In this document: positions 30,842-47,332 of the stretch, in pieces | Numbering within the stretch: position 1 is the first letter of the stretch | How the letters are laid out: each line of letters starts with the position of its first letter | From: Dirofilaria immitis | Lineage: Eukaryota; Nematoda; Chromadorea; Rhabditida; Onchocercidae | NCBI GenBank assembly: GCA_024305405.1 | Contig: JAKNDB010000109.1 | Span: 6,696,001 to 6,760,000, forward strand | Length of the DNA: 64,000 nucleotides | Reading direction: 5' to 3' | Position numbers and translations under genes: made by a program | The notes under the pieces: generated by a model | The model's database searches: none | What the model saw: the letters and a program-made list of their open reading frames with translations, nothing else | What the model was told of the DNA's origin: nothing

Positions 30842-32500
30842 ATGGCTATGAGACAGCTGGGGACTTGTGTCATGATTCAGCTGGAGTTTGCGATGAATCG
30901 AACGATGCGGTATTGATCGATAACCTTCGATTCATTTTACAACGTATCGAAAATGCATCGAAAAAGCAGAACAAAGTCCGTATTGGCGTGGACAAAAACC
31001 GTCATTGATAGCTGTTTCGAAGACGAAATCTCCGTTGCTCATTCAGTAGTTGCTATTTTCTTCGCTTGAATGAAATTTGATTTTCTTTACTCCACTTAAA
31101 TATAAAATGATACGATGCAAACTTATCTGAATATTTTTACTGCATCTCACAAGGTCTGTTTTTTCTTCTTGAAGAAAAACCGCAGTGCTATGCAACTCAG
31201 TAATTCAAGAGTTGAACTAATAGAGTAAGACTCAGACTTTTATTTTCTTGTGGATTAGAATTAGCATTTTCTTTTTTCTGATAGAACAGAATAAAAGTTT
31301 GGGATAAGTACTGTATCACCAGAGAACTGTGAAATATCAATGTAACTATAGCAGATGTTTCAAGGCGTTGCTACGATGCGGGACAAGAGAAATTTGGCGA
31401 GAATTATATTCAGGAACTTGTAGATAAAGCGGAAGCGTTAAAATCAAAGTGTCCGAATATACAGTGGCATTTTATTGGCACAGTTCAGTCAAACAAGGTA
31501 CTGTTTTGAAATCAGTTGAAGATGTTATAGATAAAGAGCTGTCTCCAATAATCAGTTCAGAAAATCACTGTTATAAGGGTCAATCTGGAATTGCAAAGCA
31601 TGTGATGGAAATTAAATTTGAATTACTTTCACAAATTATTTTTAAGGCTAATTTTTGAAAATTTTCGTAGTTTATTGTTATCAGTCAATTTTCTGATATA
31701 CCCTAACCTGGCAGATTGCGAAACTGGCAAAAATTGATAACTTGAGTTGTGTGGAGACGATCTGCAGCAAAAACACTCATCCATACTGGAAAGTGCTATT
31801 GCAAAGCATAATCGGACCTTGAAGGTTCTGGTACAAGTTAATACAAGTAAAGAAAAGCAGAAGGGAGGGATAGCATCAGAAATGGTACGTTGTTTTACTA
31901 TTTCATTGTTTTTACTGATTAAATATTTGAAAAACGGTATAATGAAGATTATTTTCAAGTTAGATGGAATGAGTTTGGCGTTTTTTCTGTTGCTGAATCG
32001 AGTAGGATTTTCTGGATATTGAATTCAAAAATTTCACCAGATTTTTCGTGATTGGTTCTTCTTCACTTTGTATATATAAAATTTGCTATCAAGAATGGAA
32101 AATGCTTGACTTTTAGGCAGTAGAATTGGCTGAGTTCATTCGAACGCATTGTCCTTCGTTGAAGTTTAGTGGCTTTATGACAATTGGATCTTTTGCTCAT
32201 AACGGCATGGAGACTTCCAACAATGATTTTAAGGAACTTTTCGAAATACGGAGAACGTAAGTTACATCAATTTAGTTTGTAAATTTATGTATTACTTTAA
32301 CCCTTTCAATTTTAATATTTCAATATTGTTATTTAGATATATCTTCTAGATTTTGTGAATTCACAAAAGAAAGTGAGAAAGATTTGGAACTTTCAATGGG
32401 AATGTCGAACGATTTTGAAGCAGCAATAATGTTGGGCAGCACATCAGTACGTGTTGGTAGCGCCATATTTGGACCTCGTCTATTGAACGGAGAGCACTGA
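30842..32500 (+). CDS. PLPBP: Pyridoxal phosphate homeostasis protein (YggS/PROSC family)
   Basis: Predicted small PLP-binding protein that buffers free pyridoxal phosphate. The exon read around 30900-31070 gives [14 protein letters not shown], whose first Lys corresponds to the PLP Schiff-base residue. Next come [20 protein letters not shown] and [13 protein letters not shown] (about 31370-31498), [16 protein letters not shown] (about 31716-31890), and [20 protein letters not shown] with IGSFAHNG (about 32118-32258). The last exon has [27 protein letters not shown] and the stop at 32498-32500. Length, about 240-260 residues, suits the family. A runs at 30961-30965 and 31769-31773 are each one base short, so simple ORF calling breaks the gene. 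The start is uncertain: the ATG at 30842 is not in the uncorrected frame of the first conserved segment. Confidence 0.88.
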
Positions 32501-32652
32501 TCTTTCGACCTTATCGTTTTTGTGATTCATGTGACTCATGTAATTTCTATCAATCGTTTTGAGTATTCTGTCACTTAAAAACTTCACAATATTTCTGCAT
32601 TAGTCTTTTGTATTGTTTCATGAATTTAATCTGTATTGATATTATTATTAAA

Positions 32653-32700
32653 TTCTTTTAACATATTTACGTTACTTTCTTCTAACATATTTACGTTACT
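32653..32700. repeat. Two-copy 24-bp tandem duplication
   Basis: Units 32653-32676 and 32677-32700 differ at one base. They lie in the spacer between the PLP-homeostasis and GDP-fucose transporter genes. Confidence 0.85.
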
Positions 32701-33313
32701 AAGAGGTTTTTAATTTAATTCAAGGTTTTAAAAAATTGTGCTTGATTAGTCAATACATTGTTTATATTTGAATTTACTATATAAGATGATGCAAAAATGT
32801 TTTCATAAGTTTTGTTTCAATTTTATGGATATACCTGAAGGTTTAATAATATATTTTCTCGACATTTCTCAACATTTTCCTTGCTTGTAGAGAAGGGCTC
32901 GTTGCATCCAAAATTAATGCCAATCATTGTAAGTCCTGTTAAATATTTGATCTCTTAATATGAAACAGACTTGTTATGACATTTATTTTTCTTTAAACTG
33001 GCGTTCCTAAATTTGAAAAGCATAATGGACTGAGTAATGGTAATTGGCTGTTGGCATATATTCTAAGAAAAAAGTACAGGATGCTGGGCGATCATTAATT
33101 TTATGAGCAAAACGTCGGAAGATTTTGTTTTTCAACATTCTAAAATTATAGTTGTAAGATGAGAAATGGATATAAACGTGAATCACTCATGCGGAAATAT
33201 GTCAAAATATTTGTTGTCGTCTTCCTGTACTGGTAAACTAATGGATTTGAGAAAACTTTGAAAATTTTTACAGTAATTCAGGTTTTTTGATAAACTTTCT
33301 AAATTTTGTTCAG

Positions 33314-35510
33314 ATGAAAGTATTGGGGACATTGTTTGTTTAGGTTGTGTTCAATAGGTCTCGTATTTCTGAACAAGTATTTGCTTAGCAATGAGTCACT
33401 TAAGGTAAGTATTTCTTATTACTGTGGAATAAAGACTCCTGTTATAATTTGAGAACAAGATATTATCTGTTCGATATTACAGATAAGAATTGAATACCTT
33501 CTAACACTGCCTCTATATAATCTCTAAAATTTTAAGTTCTGAATTGTCTGAGAAATGTTCTAAATTTGCAGCTCAATGCGCCGTTGTTTGTAACTTGGTA
33601 TCAATGTTTTGTGACGGTAGTGCTTTGTTATGTCTTTTATTGTCTTTCTAAACTGTATCCATCGTTGTTTTCATTTCCATTCGTGACGTTTGATCATCGG
33701 ATTTCGAGAGAGGTATATATTTATATATTTCAAAATTTAGTAATTAGATACAATAAATGTTATTGATTTTTGTTTTTAGCTTTTTGGACTTTTATTACAA
33801 CATTTGAATGAGAACCTGGATGTATCTAGGATCTGTTCTGCCTTTAAATTTCTCATAAAATTTAGCCGTTTTCCTCCCAGTATATCCACTTAAGTTTTGA
33901 TGTTTTATTTCTAGGTGTTGCCACTGTCCTTGGTATTTGTTGCAATGATAACTACGAATAATCTTTGCTTGAAGTATGTCGGTGTTTCATTTTATTATAT
34001 TGGAAGGTCTCTTACTACTGTTTTCAATGTGGTGAGTGAAATATGAAATATAAATGTTACTGCTTCCAGTGTGATACAAAAGAAAGTACATTTCAATTAC
34101 AGATGAAAGCGGTTGCAAAAAGATAATTATTACTTGAATTTAAAATAATGCAGAATGATGCATTGGACTGAAAATTTTTTCTTGGCTATGGTCGATAGTA
34201 TTTTTAATGAACATTCAAATTATAATTGATACCAAATCTTAACTTTAACTGTAGTTGATTTAGGTATGTTCTTATATTATTTTGGGCCAACCAACATCAC
34301 TGAAAGCGATTCTGTGCTGTGCCGTAATTATTGGAGGTTTTCTTCTCGGCGTGGACCAAGAAGATGATGCGGGTATACTTATATTTACTTTCGGCTGAGA
34401 AATTTTTGTAATATATTTTCTTTCGTTAAGATGGGTTTTGGCTTCCAAAATCGTTAAATTGCAATAGATATTTTTTCTGTAAAATTTAGCTTTCATAGGA
34501 ACTTTATCCATTACTGGTGTTATCTACGGCGTAGCAGCGTCAATGTTTGTTGCTTTGAATGCCATCTATACACAGCGAACTCTTCGATCAGTTGGTGATA
34601 GTATTGCGCATCTCACTTTGTAAGCTAAATAAATCATTAAAATATCAAGTGATGAAGCATCAAAGCAAAATTAAATATTTCTTCTCCTTGGATGACCAAG
34701 TAATAATAACTGCAGCGAATCAAAATAAATTATATAAAAGAACTTGAATAGTTCCAAAATTTCGTCATCCTTATAACTCCGCATATTTCCAGATACAACA
34801 ATATTAATGCATTAGTGTTATTCCTACCTGTCATGTTGTTTACTGGTGATATTAGTGAAGTATTTTGTTTCCGTTACTTATCGTCCTTACGATTCTGGAT
34901 CATGATGACATTATCTGGTATTTTCGGGTTTTTAATGAGTTATGTTACCGGATGGCAGATTCAGGTAGATATTTGCCGTTTAGATTTCATGAAATGATAA
35001 TTTAGCATTTTTACCTACTAGTTCCAATTATTTTGACGATTTCATTATTTAGATAACATCACCTTTAACACATAATATAAGTGGCACCGCCAAAGCAGCA
35101 GCACAAACCGTCATTGCCGTTGTATGGTGGAAAGAGATGAAATCAATGCTTTGGTGGCTAAGTAACGCAGTTGTTCTCGGTGGTTCAGCTGCATATACAA
35201 TAGTTAAACGAAAAGTTAGATCTTATTGTTATTCATGTTGATGTTTCTTGGTATGCATCATCAAGAGTTTGTTCAATTGCAAAAAACTGAATTTTGAGTT
35301 TAAGACGGATAAAATTCTGTTTCAGTTTAAATGATATCCATCAACTTGCAATTAGTTCTTTTTTCGAGTATAAATAGCCGTACTTCTCGTATGTGCTTTG
35401 TTTTATAGGAAATGATTGATAAGTACGAGACTAATAAATCTAAATTGAATGAAAATATCGAGCGGCAGTCTGTGCTCTTCGGTTTCAATGACGAGAATGG
35501 AACAGTATAA
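33314..35510 (+). CDS. SLC35C1: GDP-fucose transporter, SLC35C1-like
   Basis: Predicted Golgi antiporter that imports GDP-fucose for fucosylation; ten-helix nucleotide-sugar transporter fold. Exons encode [17 protein letters not shown] (about 33346-33404), [20 protein letters not shown] (from about 33571), [20 protein letters not shown] with TVFNV (33915-34031), [19 protein letters not shown] with [44 protein letters not shown], and [20 protein letters not shown] with VVWWKE (35053-35213). The stop is 35508-35510. The SPLTHN-SGTAKA block and the LGVDQE motif match vertebrate SLC35C1 closely. The N-terminus is unclear. An ATG at 33314 lies after an acceptor, but its frame meets a stop before the conserved segment, so the true start may be elsewhere or disrupted by a base error. 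Confidence 0.9.
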
Positions 35511-35664
35511 TCAAATAATACGTCGGTTTATATGAGTTTTTACAACAAATTTCACTCCTTTTATGCTGCTTTTTATTGTATACTAGTATATTTTTTATTT
35601 TATGTTTGTACTTCGCAATATATATTCTTGTTTTCTACCAATTCGTTTTGAGGTGACTTGTCTC

Positions 35665-36030
35665 CAACACTAAAAACCCACTCAAATAACAAACTAAACG
35701 ACTATTAGCAATATGATAAAACTCACCAATAAAATAAAACATTAAAACAGGAGTATAGCCATGAGATAACATCATAATCAAAGCCATAGATTTTCCGTAA
35801 TAAACCATACTTAACTCAGATAACAAAAGAAAACCCATATGACGAATAGAAGAATAAGCCGCCAAAGACTTACAATCACTTTGTACTATACAAATAAAAA
35901 ACAAAAAATCATACTAATCAAAGAAAAAAATTAAAAATTCAAAACTATAATAATTAAAAGACTTACTAATACGATAAACACCAGTACCACCTAACTTTAA
36001 CATAACACCTGCCAAAATCAAGTTTTTAAT
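35665..36030 (-). pseudogene. nad4: nad4 internal fragment (numt)
   Basis: NADH dehydrogenase subunit 4 fragment. The minus strand reads NLILAGVMLKLGGTGVYRIS, then after a broken stretch VQSDCKSLAAYSSIRHMGFL, MMLSHGYTPVLMFYFIGEFY and YLSGFL. These match the central nad4 core of nematodes. Both ends of the gene are missing. The homology seems to stop near 35665. Confidence 0.85.
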
Positions 36031-36388
36031 AAACATTTAACAATACACCAAGTTCAAAAATAAAAATTTAAAAAACAAACAACACAAAAATAATTTACTA
36101 AAATAGAAATTATAAAATAGTTAAAGAATTAACTAAAAAACAAAAAACAAAATAAAAAAATATATGCAAACAACAAAACATTTACAAAAAAATTCAAAAC
36201 AAACAAAAAAGAAATAAAAATAACTTAAACTATAACAAAACAATAAACAGAAATAGAAATACGTTATATCAATAACAAAAAAAATATATTTAATTTCGTA
36301 AAAAAATATATATCCAAATTTTTACATTTCAATTCTATTTATAATAACAACATCTACTGATATGCAATACCAAATAATAAAAAAATAA
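36030..36388 (-). pseudogene. rrnL: Probable mitochondrial rrnL (16S) 5' fragment (numt)
   Basis: Extremely AT-rich sequence directly downstream of trnH on the same strand, where nematode mtDNA usually has the large-subunit rRNA gene. The call rests on position and composition; I could not verify rRNA sequence signatures. The boundary with nad4 is approximate. Confidence 0.5.
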
Positions 36389-36444
36389 AATTTTCCAAAT
36401 CTTTTAGACCACAACTAAATATTTTACCAATAAACTAAAAAATC
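36389..36444 (-). tRNA. trnH: Mitochondrial-type tRNA-His (GTG) inside the numt
   Basis: A 56-nt cloverleaf lacking the T arm, as usual in nematode mitochondria. The 7-bp acceptor is GATTTTT/GAAAATT (with G-T pairs), the D stem TTTA/TAAA with loop TTGG, and the anticodon stem TTTAG/CTAAA with loop TTGTGGT, followed by a 7-nt replacement loop. It sits between cox2 and the putative rrnL. In the nucleus it is presumably not functional. Confidence 0.75.
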
Positions 36445-36685
36445 AAACCAATAAAAAATTAACACATCAACCCTTTCAACACTCCATAGAAGTCAACTCA
36501 AGAACAATAGGCATAAAACTATGATTAGCCTCACAAATCTCAGAACACTGACCATAAAATAAACCAGAACAAGAAAAATTACAAGTAATCTTAGTCAACA
36601 AACCATTCAAAGCATCCATCTTAACAAAACACTTAGGAACAGCAAAAGAATGAATAACACCACTAGAAGTATCTGCAACAGTTTG
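36445..36685 (-). pseudogene. cox2: cox2 3'-terminal fragment (numt)
   Basis: Cytochrome c oxidase subunit II C-terminal part. It reads SSGVIHSFAVPKCFVKMDAL, GLFYGQCSEICEANHSFMPI and VLEL, with TGA read as Trp near the end. The CuA ligands (His, two Cys, His, Met) remain, but the near-invariant Gly in ICGANH is Glu, consistent with nuclear decay. Homology ends abruptly near 36685. Confidence 0.88.
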
Positions 36686-39209
36686 TTTTTGAGCTCATTA
36701 ATGGACTCCTTTGCAGAGATTTTTTAAAAATGCTTATTGAGTGTTCTGGGATCTGATCATTTGCACAGATTTTCAAATAAGGGGAAAGTATTTTGCATCT
36801 TGTTAATATGCTTAACTTTTCCTGATAATTTTCTTTTTTTTAATCAAGTGAATGGAAGATTTCTATAATTTGAAATGCTTTGGTCTAAAAGGTTTTCAGA
36901 AGTAGATTTTATGACTGGGATCGATTTTTTCGAAGCGCAGTTGGAAAATATGATTTCATGACGCTTGATATGCTTTGCCCTTAATTTATTCAGATTAATC
37001 CTTATACGCATAACAGTAGTGGTGATGGTTCATTGTTAGGAAGCAATATTATACTATTGCAAATTTATGAAGCTAGGGATTTTGTCCAGAGGACAGATGA
37101 AATAAGGTGCCACGCAGACAGTATCTTTATCCTTGGTCTCGTCTAAATTCATTTCGAGAATTCACCGTATAAACACTCATACAAATGCAAAGGACATGTT
37201 AATTCTTATTGTAATCTATGCACATGTTTTTGTAAATTTTAAATAAGTGAAGAATTTTTTTCTTTACATGATTTATTCTGTTCATTGCTTCTAGACTCGC
37301 TTCAGCGACTGTACTTTCTGTGATATAGCGGTATACATTAATTTAACATTACTTCAGAATTTTCATAGTGTTGGATTCCATAACGAAAATATCACTAACT
37401 GACAGTCGAATATGCGTCAGAGATCCAAAATGCACCGAAATGATACCTTCTTTTTCCAGGAAACTGCATTGGTTTTTGCTCATTCTACGCGCAGATCGTA
37501 AAACTAAGTTATAGACCAAATTTGGCAGATGTAATGAACAGTTTTGTAAAGCATTTGAGGATTTTTTTTTTTTTGATGCAGATAGATCTGGACAAAGACT
37601 ATTACGAAAACAAATGCAGTAGTCCTTCAGGTAATCATAGGTAGAATGGAATAAAAACAGGAAAGTTTAGTGGGGACATTTTTATGGTCTTTTACAGCTT
37701 TACCGGTTTGGTTTCATTTTTATTTTTAAACACTTCGCCTTCAAGCAAATTTTTTCATAAAGAGTGCATTATGTGAAAAAATGTAACTTTACCGCGTTAG
37801 TTTTATTTTGCAAAAATTGTGTCAAAACAGAATTTTAATTTAAAAAATTAAAAAAACTTGATTAAATAAATTTTAATTAAAGAATTAAAATGCTATTTTG
37901 ACACAATTTTTGCATTTTAATTAGAGTTCGAATCTGGAAATGTGTAAATCCACCGATCTTTACTGCTGTATCGTAAATTTATTTCTCAGTCACTACATTG
38001 ACAAATCTTAATTGTGCCACTTCTTTTTCTTTAAGATCTTGATTGACTGCATATAAAATATTCAAGATTTTCATCACGTGCCTTTTACCTTTGAAATTAT
38101 GGACGCCTCTGCAATCTTCCAAGGATTTCTGTCGAGAGATTAGCTCGCTGATAATTTGTCTTCAAGGAATTATGTTCATAAAATCTTATGTGTACGTCCG
38201 CTAATAATTTAAGGTTATCATGGAATTCATTCGATGAATGGCTGGATTAACTCAGTATAAGCTTGACAAAAACTATGAAAAAATGAAGCATTTAGAGAAC
38301 GAATAATAGCCGGTATCTCTATGAATGATTTCGACACTAGAAATGAAAATAAACTGTCGAATATTTACAGCACAATACATGTCCTTGTCCAAAAATCAGA
38401 AAGAAACTCAGACATCTGGTGTATCTTAGCTTCGCAGCATATTTAGAATTCAGGTGACAGAACGGATAGCGTTCGATTATTCGTGGCTAGCAGCTAAGCT
38501 AAAAAATGGAAGAATTTATCATTTATAGTTATTTCATTATTTATATATCACGAACATTGACACGATAAAAAATTCTGTTGCTGTCGAAAGATCCATAAAG
38601 TTTTCCGAAACCAAAATCACTCCCGCTACAAGATTTAAGGTCACACTCCCCGTGAAATTCGAAGCGAATCTAAAAATTGTAAAGTTTTAATGCGTGCCAC
38701 CAAAACACGTCCGTGAACAAATACATGGAAACGAATAATCCTATACAATTAAAAAATTTCGGATCACCATTTAAACAGCAACTGATCGCAATTTCACTAT
38801 TTCAACTTGCCGTTCAAAATATATCTAGCAGGTCGTGTCAACATACTTTACCTAGTTTCGCGACCTTCTCCGGTAGCTATCCGGAACTCCTCACTTCTAA
38901 CGTTTTTGAACAATTTTTGAAATCCTGAATATTGATTACTGCAGGAAAACGTATCCAAATATAATAATAATGCTTTGAATACGACGAATTGCTTCCCGCC
39001 AAAAAGAAAAACAAAAATTGACGATAAATTCTAAATGCTATTAGTCTGAAGATATTTAAACAAATGTATGATTCCCTTCAACAAATTTTTAAATAGCGTG
39101 AAATACAGCATTAATAAGTAGTTGATTTCTTGATAGATTTGTTTTTCACAGTGAACTTATAATTTTATTATTCGAATTCTTGTAATAATAATTTTTTTGG
39201 TGAAAGCGA
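36686..39209. other. Intergenic region with an inverted-repeat element
   Basis: About 2.5 kb between the numt and the seryl-tRNA synthetase stop. Apart from the inverted repeat at 37809-37914, no gene is supported. The plus-strand frame 38713-38928 has no recognised domain. Confidence 0.5.
37809..37914. repeat. Imperfect inverted repeat, possible foldback/MITE-like element
   Basis: Two 32-bp arms (37809-37840 and 37883-37914) are reverse complements at 30 of 32 positions, separated by a 42-bp AT-only-like spacer. The outermost bases are TGCAAAAATTGTGTC on the left arm. No clear target-site duplication is visible. Confidence 0.8.
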
Positions 39210-41511
39210 TCAGGATCGACGATTGGTATTCACATTTATAGCATTATGTAAGCTGATTGTCCAAGACCTTGTTTTAGGCATCCTTTTACGAATAACGTAC
39301 GGTAATTCTAACAAACGTTTTCTTCCCTAAAATCCGTAAAATATGAAAACAAAATTCAGTGATGGAAATGAATTAAAAGTGGAAACAGTATCTTGAAAAA
39401 ATTACATCTTGATAGGTTTCTAATAAAGCAATAAGGGTTCTTGTGGTTGCAACTGCCGTAGCGTTACAAGTATGAGCGAATTTTTCCGTACCACTCGAAT
39501 CACGATATTTAATGCCTGAAGCATTATCAGAAAAATGCTTCAAAAATTTTTTAAATTATTGAATCGGTAAAAAATCAATATACATAGAGCATAAATGGTG
39601 ATATTTATATTCTGAACAAATGTAAAAGTGACAAAAAATACGAACTCAGTCTTCTCGCTTGATAATCAGTGCAGTTTGAAGCACTTGACACTTCACCAAA
39701 CATTTTCCTTCCTGGCATCCAGGCTTCAATATCGAATTTTCGAGCAGCTGAAGCACCTAATTCTTCCGAAGGCATATCCAGGAGTCTAGAAACTAATAAC
39801 ATGATCATTTTATGACTAGAAATAAACTGTCAATGCATTATGTCAATTTGTCAATGGAAACCTGCAATGTAGTCCTAAGCTTGAAAAAATCGAAGTCTGT
39901 ATTTTAATTAATTCATCTAGCTCCAAGTCACTGTCATTTTCATTGCAAACAACAAACATTTCGACCTAAAATTTTATAAAATGAATTCTTGAGGTGTTCT
40001 GTCATATATTGCAGGATATCTTGCAATAAGAACTACTGCATACAAAACACAATTGAAACCATGATTTATAATGTCAAACATCAAATTATTTTGTTAAATT
40101 CTCTACTGGTTAAGGAAATATTAAAAAATGAAACTTACTTTCTAAAAGTTATAACTAAGACTGCAGCGTAACCTTTAAGTTTCCTGTAATCTTTTCATAC
40201 TGCTCTTCCTTTTATGAAAAAAATCTTTAACGAAAAGAAAAAAAATTAAGAACCTTATTAAATTCGTGAACTCTGTACAATTTACTTTCGATAGCATTTG
40301 TTGAAATTTCCGGTCGAAAACATCTGCTCAAAGCTTTTAGCTTGCAAGGCAATTCATCATAACCAAAAATTCGTCCTCTTACCAAACTGCTGAGTCCCAT
40401 TTCTCCAAATACAAAATTCCATCTGTTTGAATGCAAAATGATCTCAGATGTTTTTTGGATTCTGACTCAACTACAAATTCAAATGAATTTAAATGTAACG
40501 AACTTTCCTCCAGGTTAGATTTCCTTGGACAAAATTATTCAAAGGAAGCTAATGATTTTAGCTACTCACATAGTTTTCTGAATTTTAACAGCAGAACTTA
40601 TTGCAATGGAGCAAGCTTAAAAGACTATCAAAATATTTTTAGACTTTATTTCTACTTATTGAACCAAAAATGTAAGGTTATGCAGAATAAAAATCACCAA
40701 CCCGATGTACCTGACAGACAGAAATCGTTGTATTTCTCTAGGCGATATAAAATATCCTTATCCGATCTTTGTTGTAATCCACATCCTTCAGGAATGCTCT
40801 CATGAACTATGTCTGATACAACGACCGGCCTAAAACCTTTCTGTTCCACGATCGATGAAACGTAATCAAGTAAAGCAAGCTCCAAATCCGCCAAAGGACC
40901 TAAACAACATTTATGAACAGCATCGTAACACAAACAAAATTCAAAGCTTACAAATAATCGTGAGAATCTGGAAAAAATACCGATAAATGCATAACTTCGT
41001 TCACCACAAGCATTCAATGGAGTGTAAAGAGCCTCCAAGCTTTAGCAATAGTTTCTGCAGTTTCCAAATTACCATCTTTCCGTTTCTCGCCAAAAAATCG
41101 TACAGCGCATGTATTTGACAAATTACCCTTTGCAACATTTGTATGGCACAAATTCGGTATAAGCATGGCTTCTTCGTACAGCTGTAAACATAGCATACAG
41201 CTCTTTCTACTTGAAAAGTCCATTTAAATTTGGGAAAGAAATTCACTAAGTAACCTAACGTTTTTGAGACAAAAACTTACTTTATCCCACAACAACTGAT
41301 ACTCCTGCTCGGATTGTTTCAGCTTTCCTGAATAACATTGGATTTGTTTCCACAGTCTATGAACCGCATCGATATCACCAATACCTTTACGACAACGTAT
41401 ATTTTCCTTAATCAAGCCCAGATTTTTGTCATTCAATAGAAAATCGAAATCCAGTTCTGGCCGAGAAAGAGCATTTGATATGGAATTTAGCAGTCTTCTT
41501 TTCAGCGACAT
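39210..41511 (-). CDS. sars-2: Seryl-tRNA synthetase, mitochondrial
   Basis: Predicted class II aminoacyl-tRNA synthetase charging mitochondrial tRNA(Ser). The start at 41511 ([20 protein letters not shown]) leads into the helical arm region. Following exons read [56 protein letters not shown] with [10 protein letters not shown], the motif 2 region [20 protein letters not shown] with [31 protein letters not shown] with [20 protein letters not shown], then motif 3 [20 protein letters not shown]. The C-terminus has [15 protein letters not shown] and stops at 39210-39212. The sequence resembles vertebrate SARS2 more than cytosolic SerRS. A short run at 41041-41043 appears one base short between exon halves. 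It is divergent from the kinase gene, with about 1.2 kb between starts. Confidence 0.9.
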
Positions 41512-42737
41512 TCAAACGAAAAATTCACCAGTCTTATCGTATCTCGATCTAAAAAGATAAATCTGACAACCTCCTGCAGTAAATCCATGAAAAAGGTGAA
41601 AAGAATTTAGAGACAAAGTATGCTGGTTCACAGTATCTCTTTAATTTAGTAACATTGGTTTAATTGTCACAGAATGAGTAAATGTAAGCCTTCTGGAGCA
41701 ACATGGGTCCCTAACATAGTAAAGAATTTGCCTTCCGAAAAATTTACGTTATATGAATTTCTCTCCTTTCATTGGTATTCCTCATCTTAATTGTCGTCCG
41801 CAGCACACTCGTGACTTTATCACTTATAAAGCTTAAGATTTCCCCGTTCTTTAATCAGATCTATGGAACTTTTAATCCTAGCAATCTTAGACCTCACAAA
41901 CACTTTCATAACCTTGCTCAAACTCATCAGTCAATGTTTCAGAAACTATAGCTAAGCAAGTGATAACAAAAGAACAGACTCTTAACAGTGGGAAACGTCG
42001 CCCTCTGAATCGAACCCTCGGCGTAATACACATGTGTTGTAACACCTTTTACAAAGCACTTCCTACTCTGACCAACTCAACGCTGCAACGGTCGCTTTGG
42101 ATCTCGTCCAAACTTTCAAACTCTGAGGCGAATTTCAAACAATTTTTGTGGTGCATTGGAAGCGTTGTGAATAGAAAAATTAGTGGGGTATATTTGCGTT
42201 ATATTTACGGTAAGCGAGTCTACTGGGAGCGGGTGTGCGTGATGGTGGTACGTTATGAATGTTTCGAAATCATGTAGGCATTTAGAATTCATATACATCT
42301 CTACTATAATGCTACTTAGTTTAACGACAAAAAAACTTTGTAAATTGTTGTTGTTGGATATGTTAAACGTGGTGTGCATCAGATTTCACTTTTTTAATGC
42401 TTAAATCTACAGAACGTGACTATACATTTGAAAATATAATTTGAATATTTCCGTTAGGTTAAATTTGTATAACATAGAAAGATAGAATTATTATTTCATG
42501 ATTTAGTGTGTCTGCTCTAAATTAAGTATTCCATTTACGCACTTCATATTAGTCGAAGTGATTTGCACCCTGACTTTTGAAATGATTAGAAATCCTATCT
42601 TATTCATTTCTTCCTATATTCTTGTACTACCTCATATATTTAATTTGTTGCCCCTTCACTTAATTATAGTGTATTATATTTACCTTCGCAACATATGGCG
42701 AAAAATCTCTAGTGATGTATTCTGATTAAAATTACAG
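41512..42737. promoter_or_regulatory. Divergent region, sars-2 / MELK gene
   Basis: About 1.2 kb between head-to-head genes. A plus-strand frame at 41960-42277 and a minus-strand frame at 42116-42379 overlap and have no recognised domain. Specific promoter elements cannot be named. Confidence 0.4.

Positions 42738-47332
<4,595 letters not shown>

Larger units (their letters stand above)
35650..36685 (-). pseudogene. Composite nuclear mitochondrial DNA insertion (numt)
   Basis: The block is strikingly T-rich on the minus strand and reads as nematode mitochondrial genes with TGA as Trp. In minus-strand order it carries the 3' end of cox2, a truncated trnH, a probable rrnL 5' piece, and an internal piece of nad4. 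The cox2-trnH-rrnL order is the common nematode order. Running rrnL directly into mid-nad4 is not, so the insert is rearranged or made of two mtDNA pieces. The nad4 part has an in-frame stop near 35917-35925. It lies between the 3' ends of the GDP-fucose transporter and seryl-tRNA synthetase genes, in noncoding sequence. A chimeric assembly join is the main alternative. Confidence 0.85.

Noticed and set aside
40431..40805. 124-residue plus-strand open frame
   Set aside because: It lies antisense to the seryl-tRNA synthetase exons and introns and shows no independent features.
41985..42040. Minus-strand GGGTTCGATTC resembling a nuclear tRNA B box
   Set aside because: The flanking bases do not form a T stem and no A box or acceptor stem was found at the right spacing.
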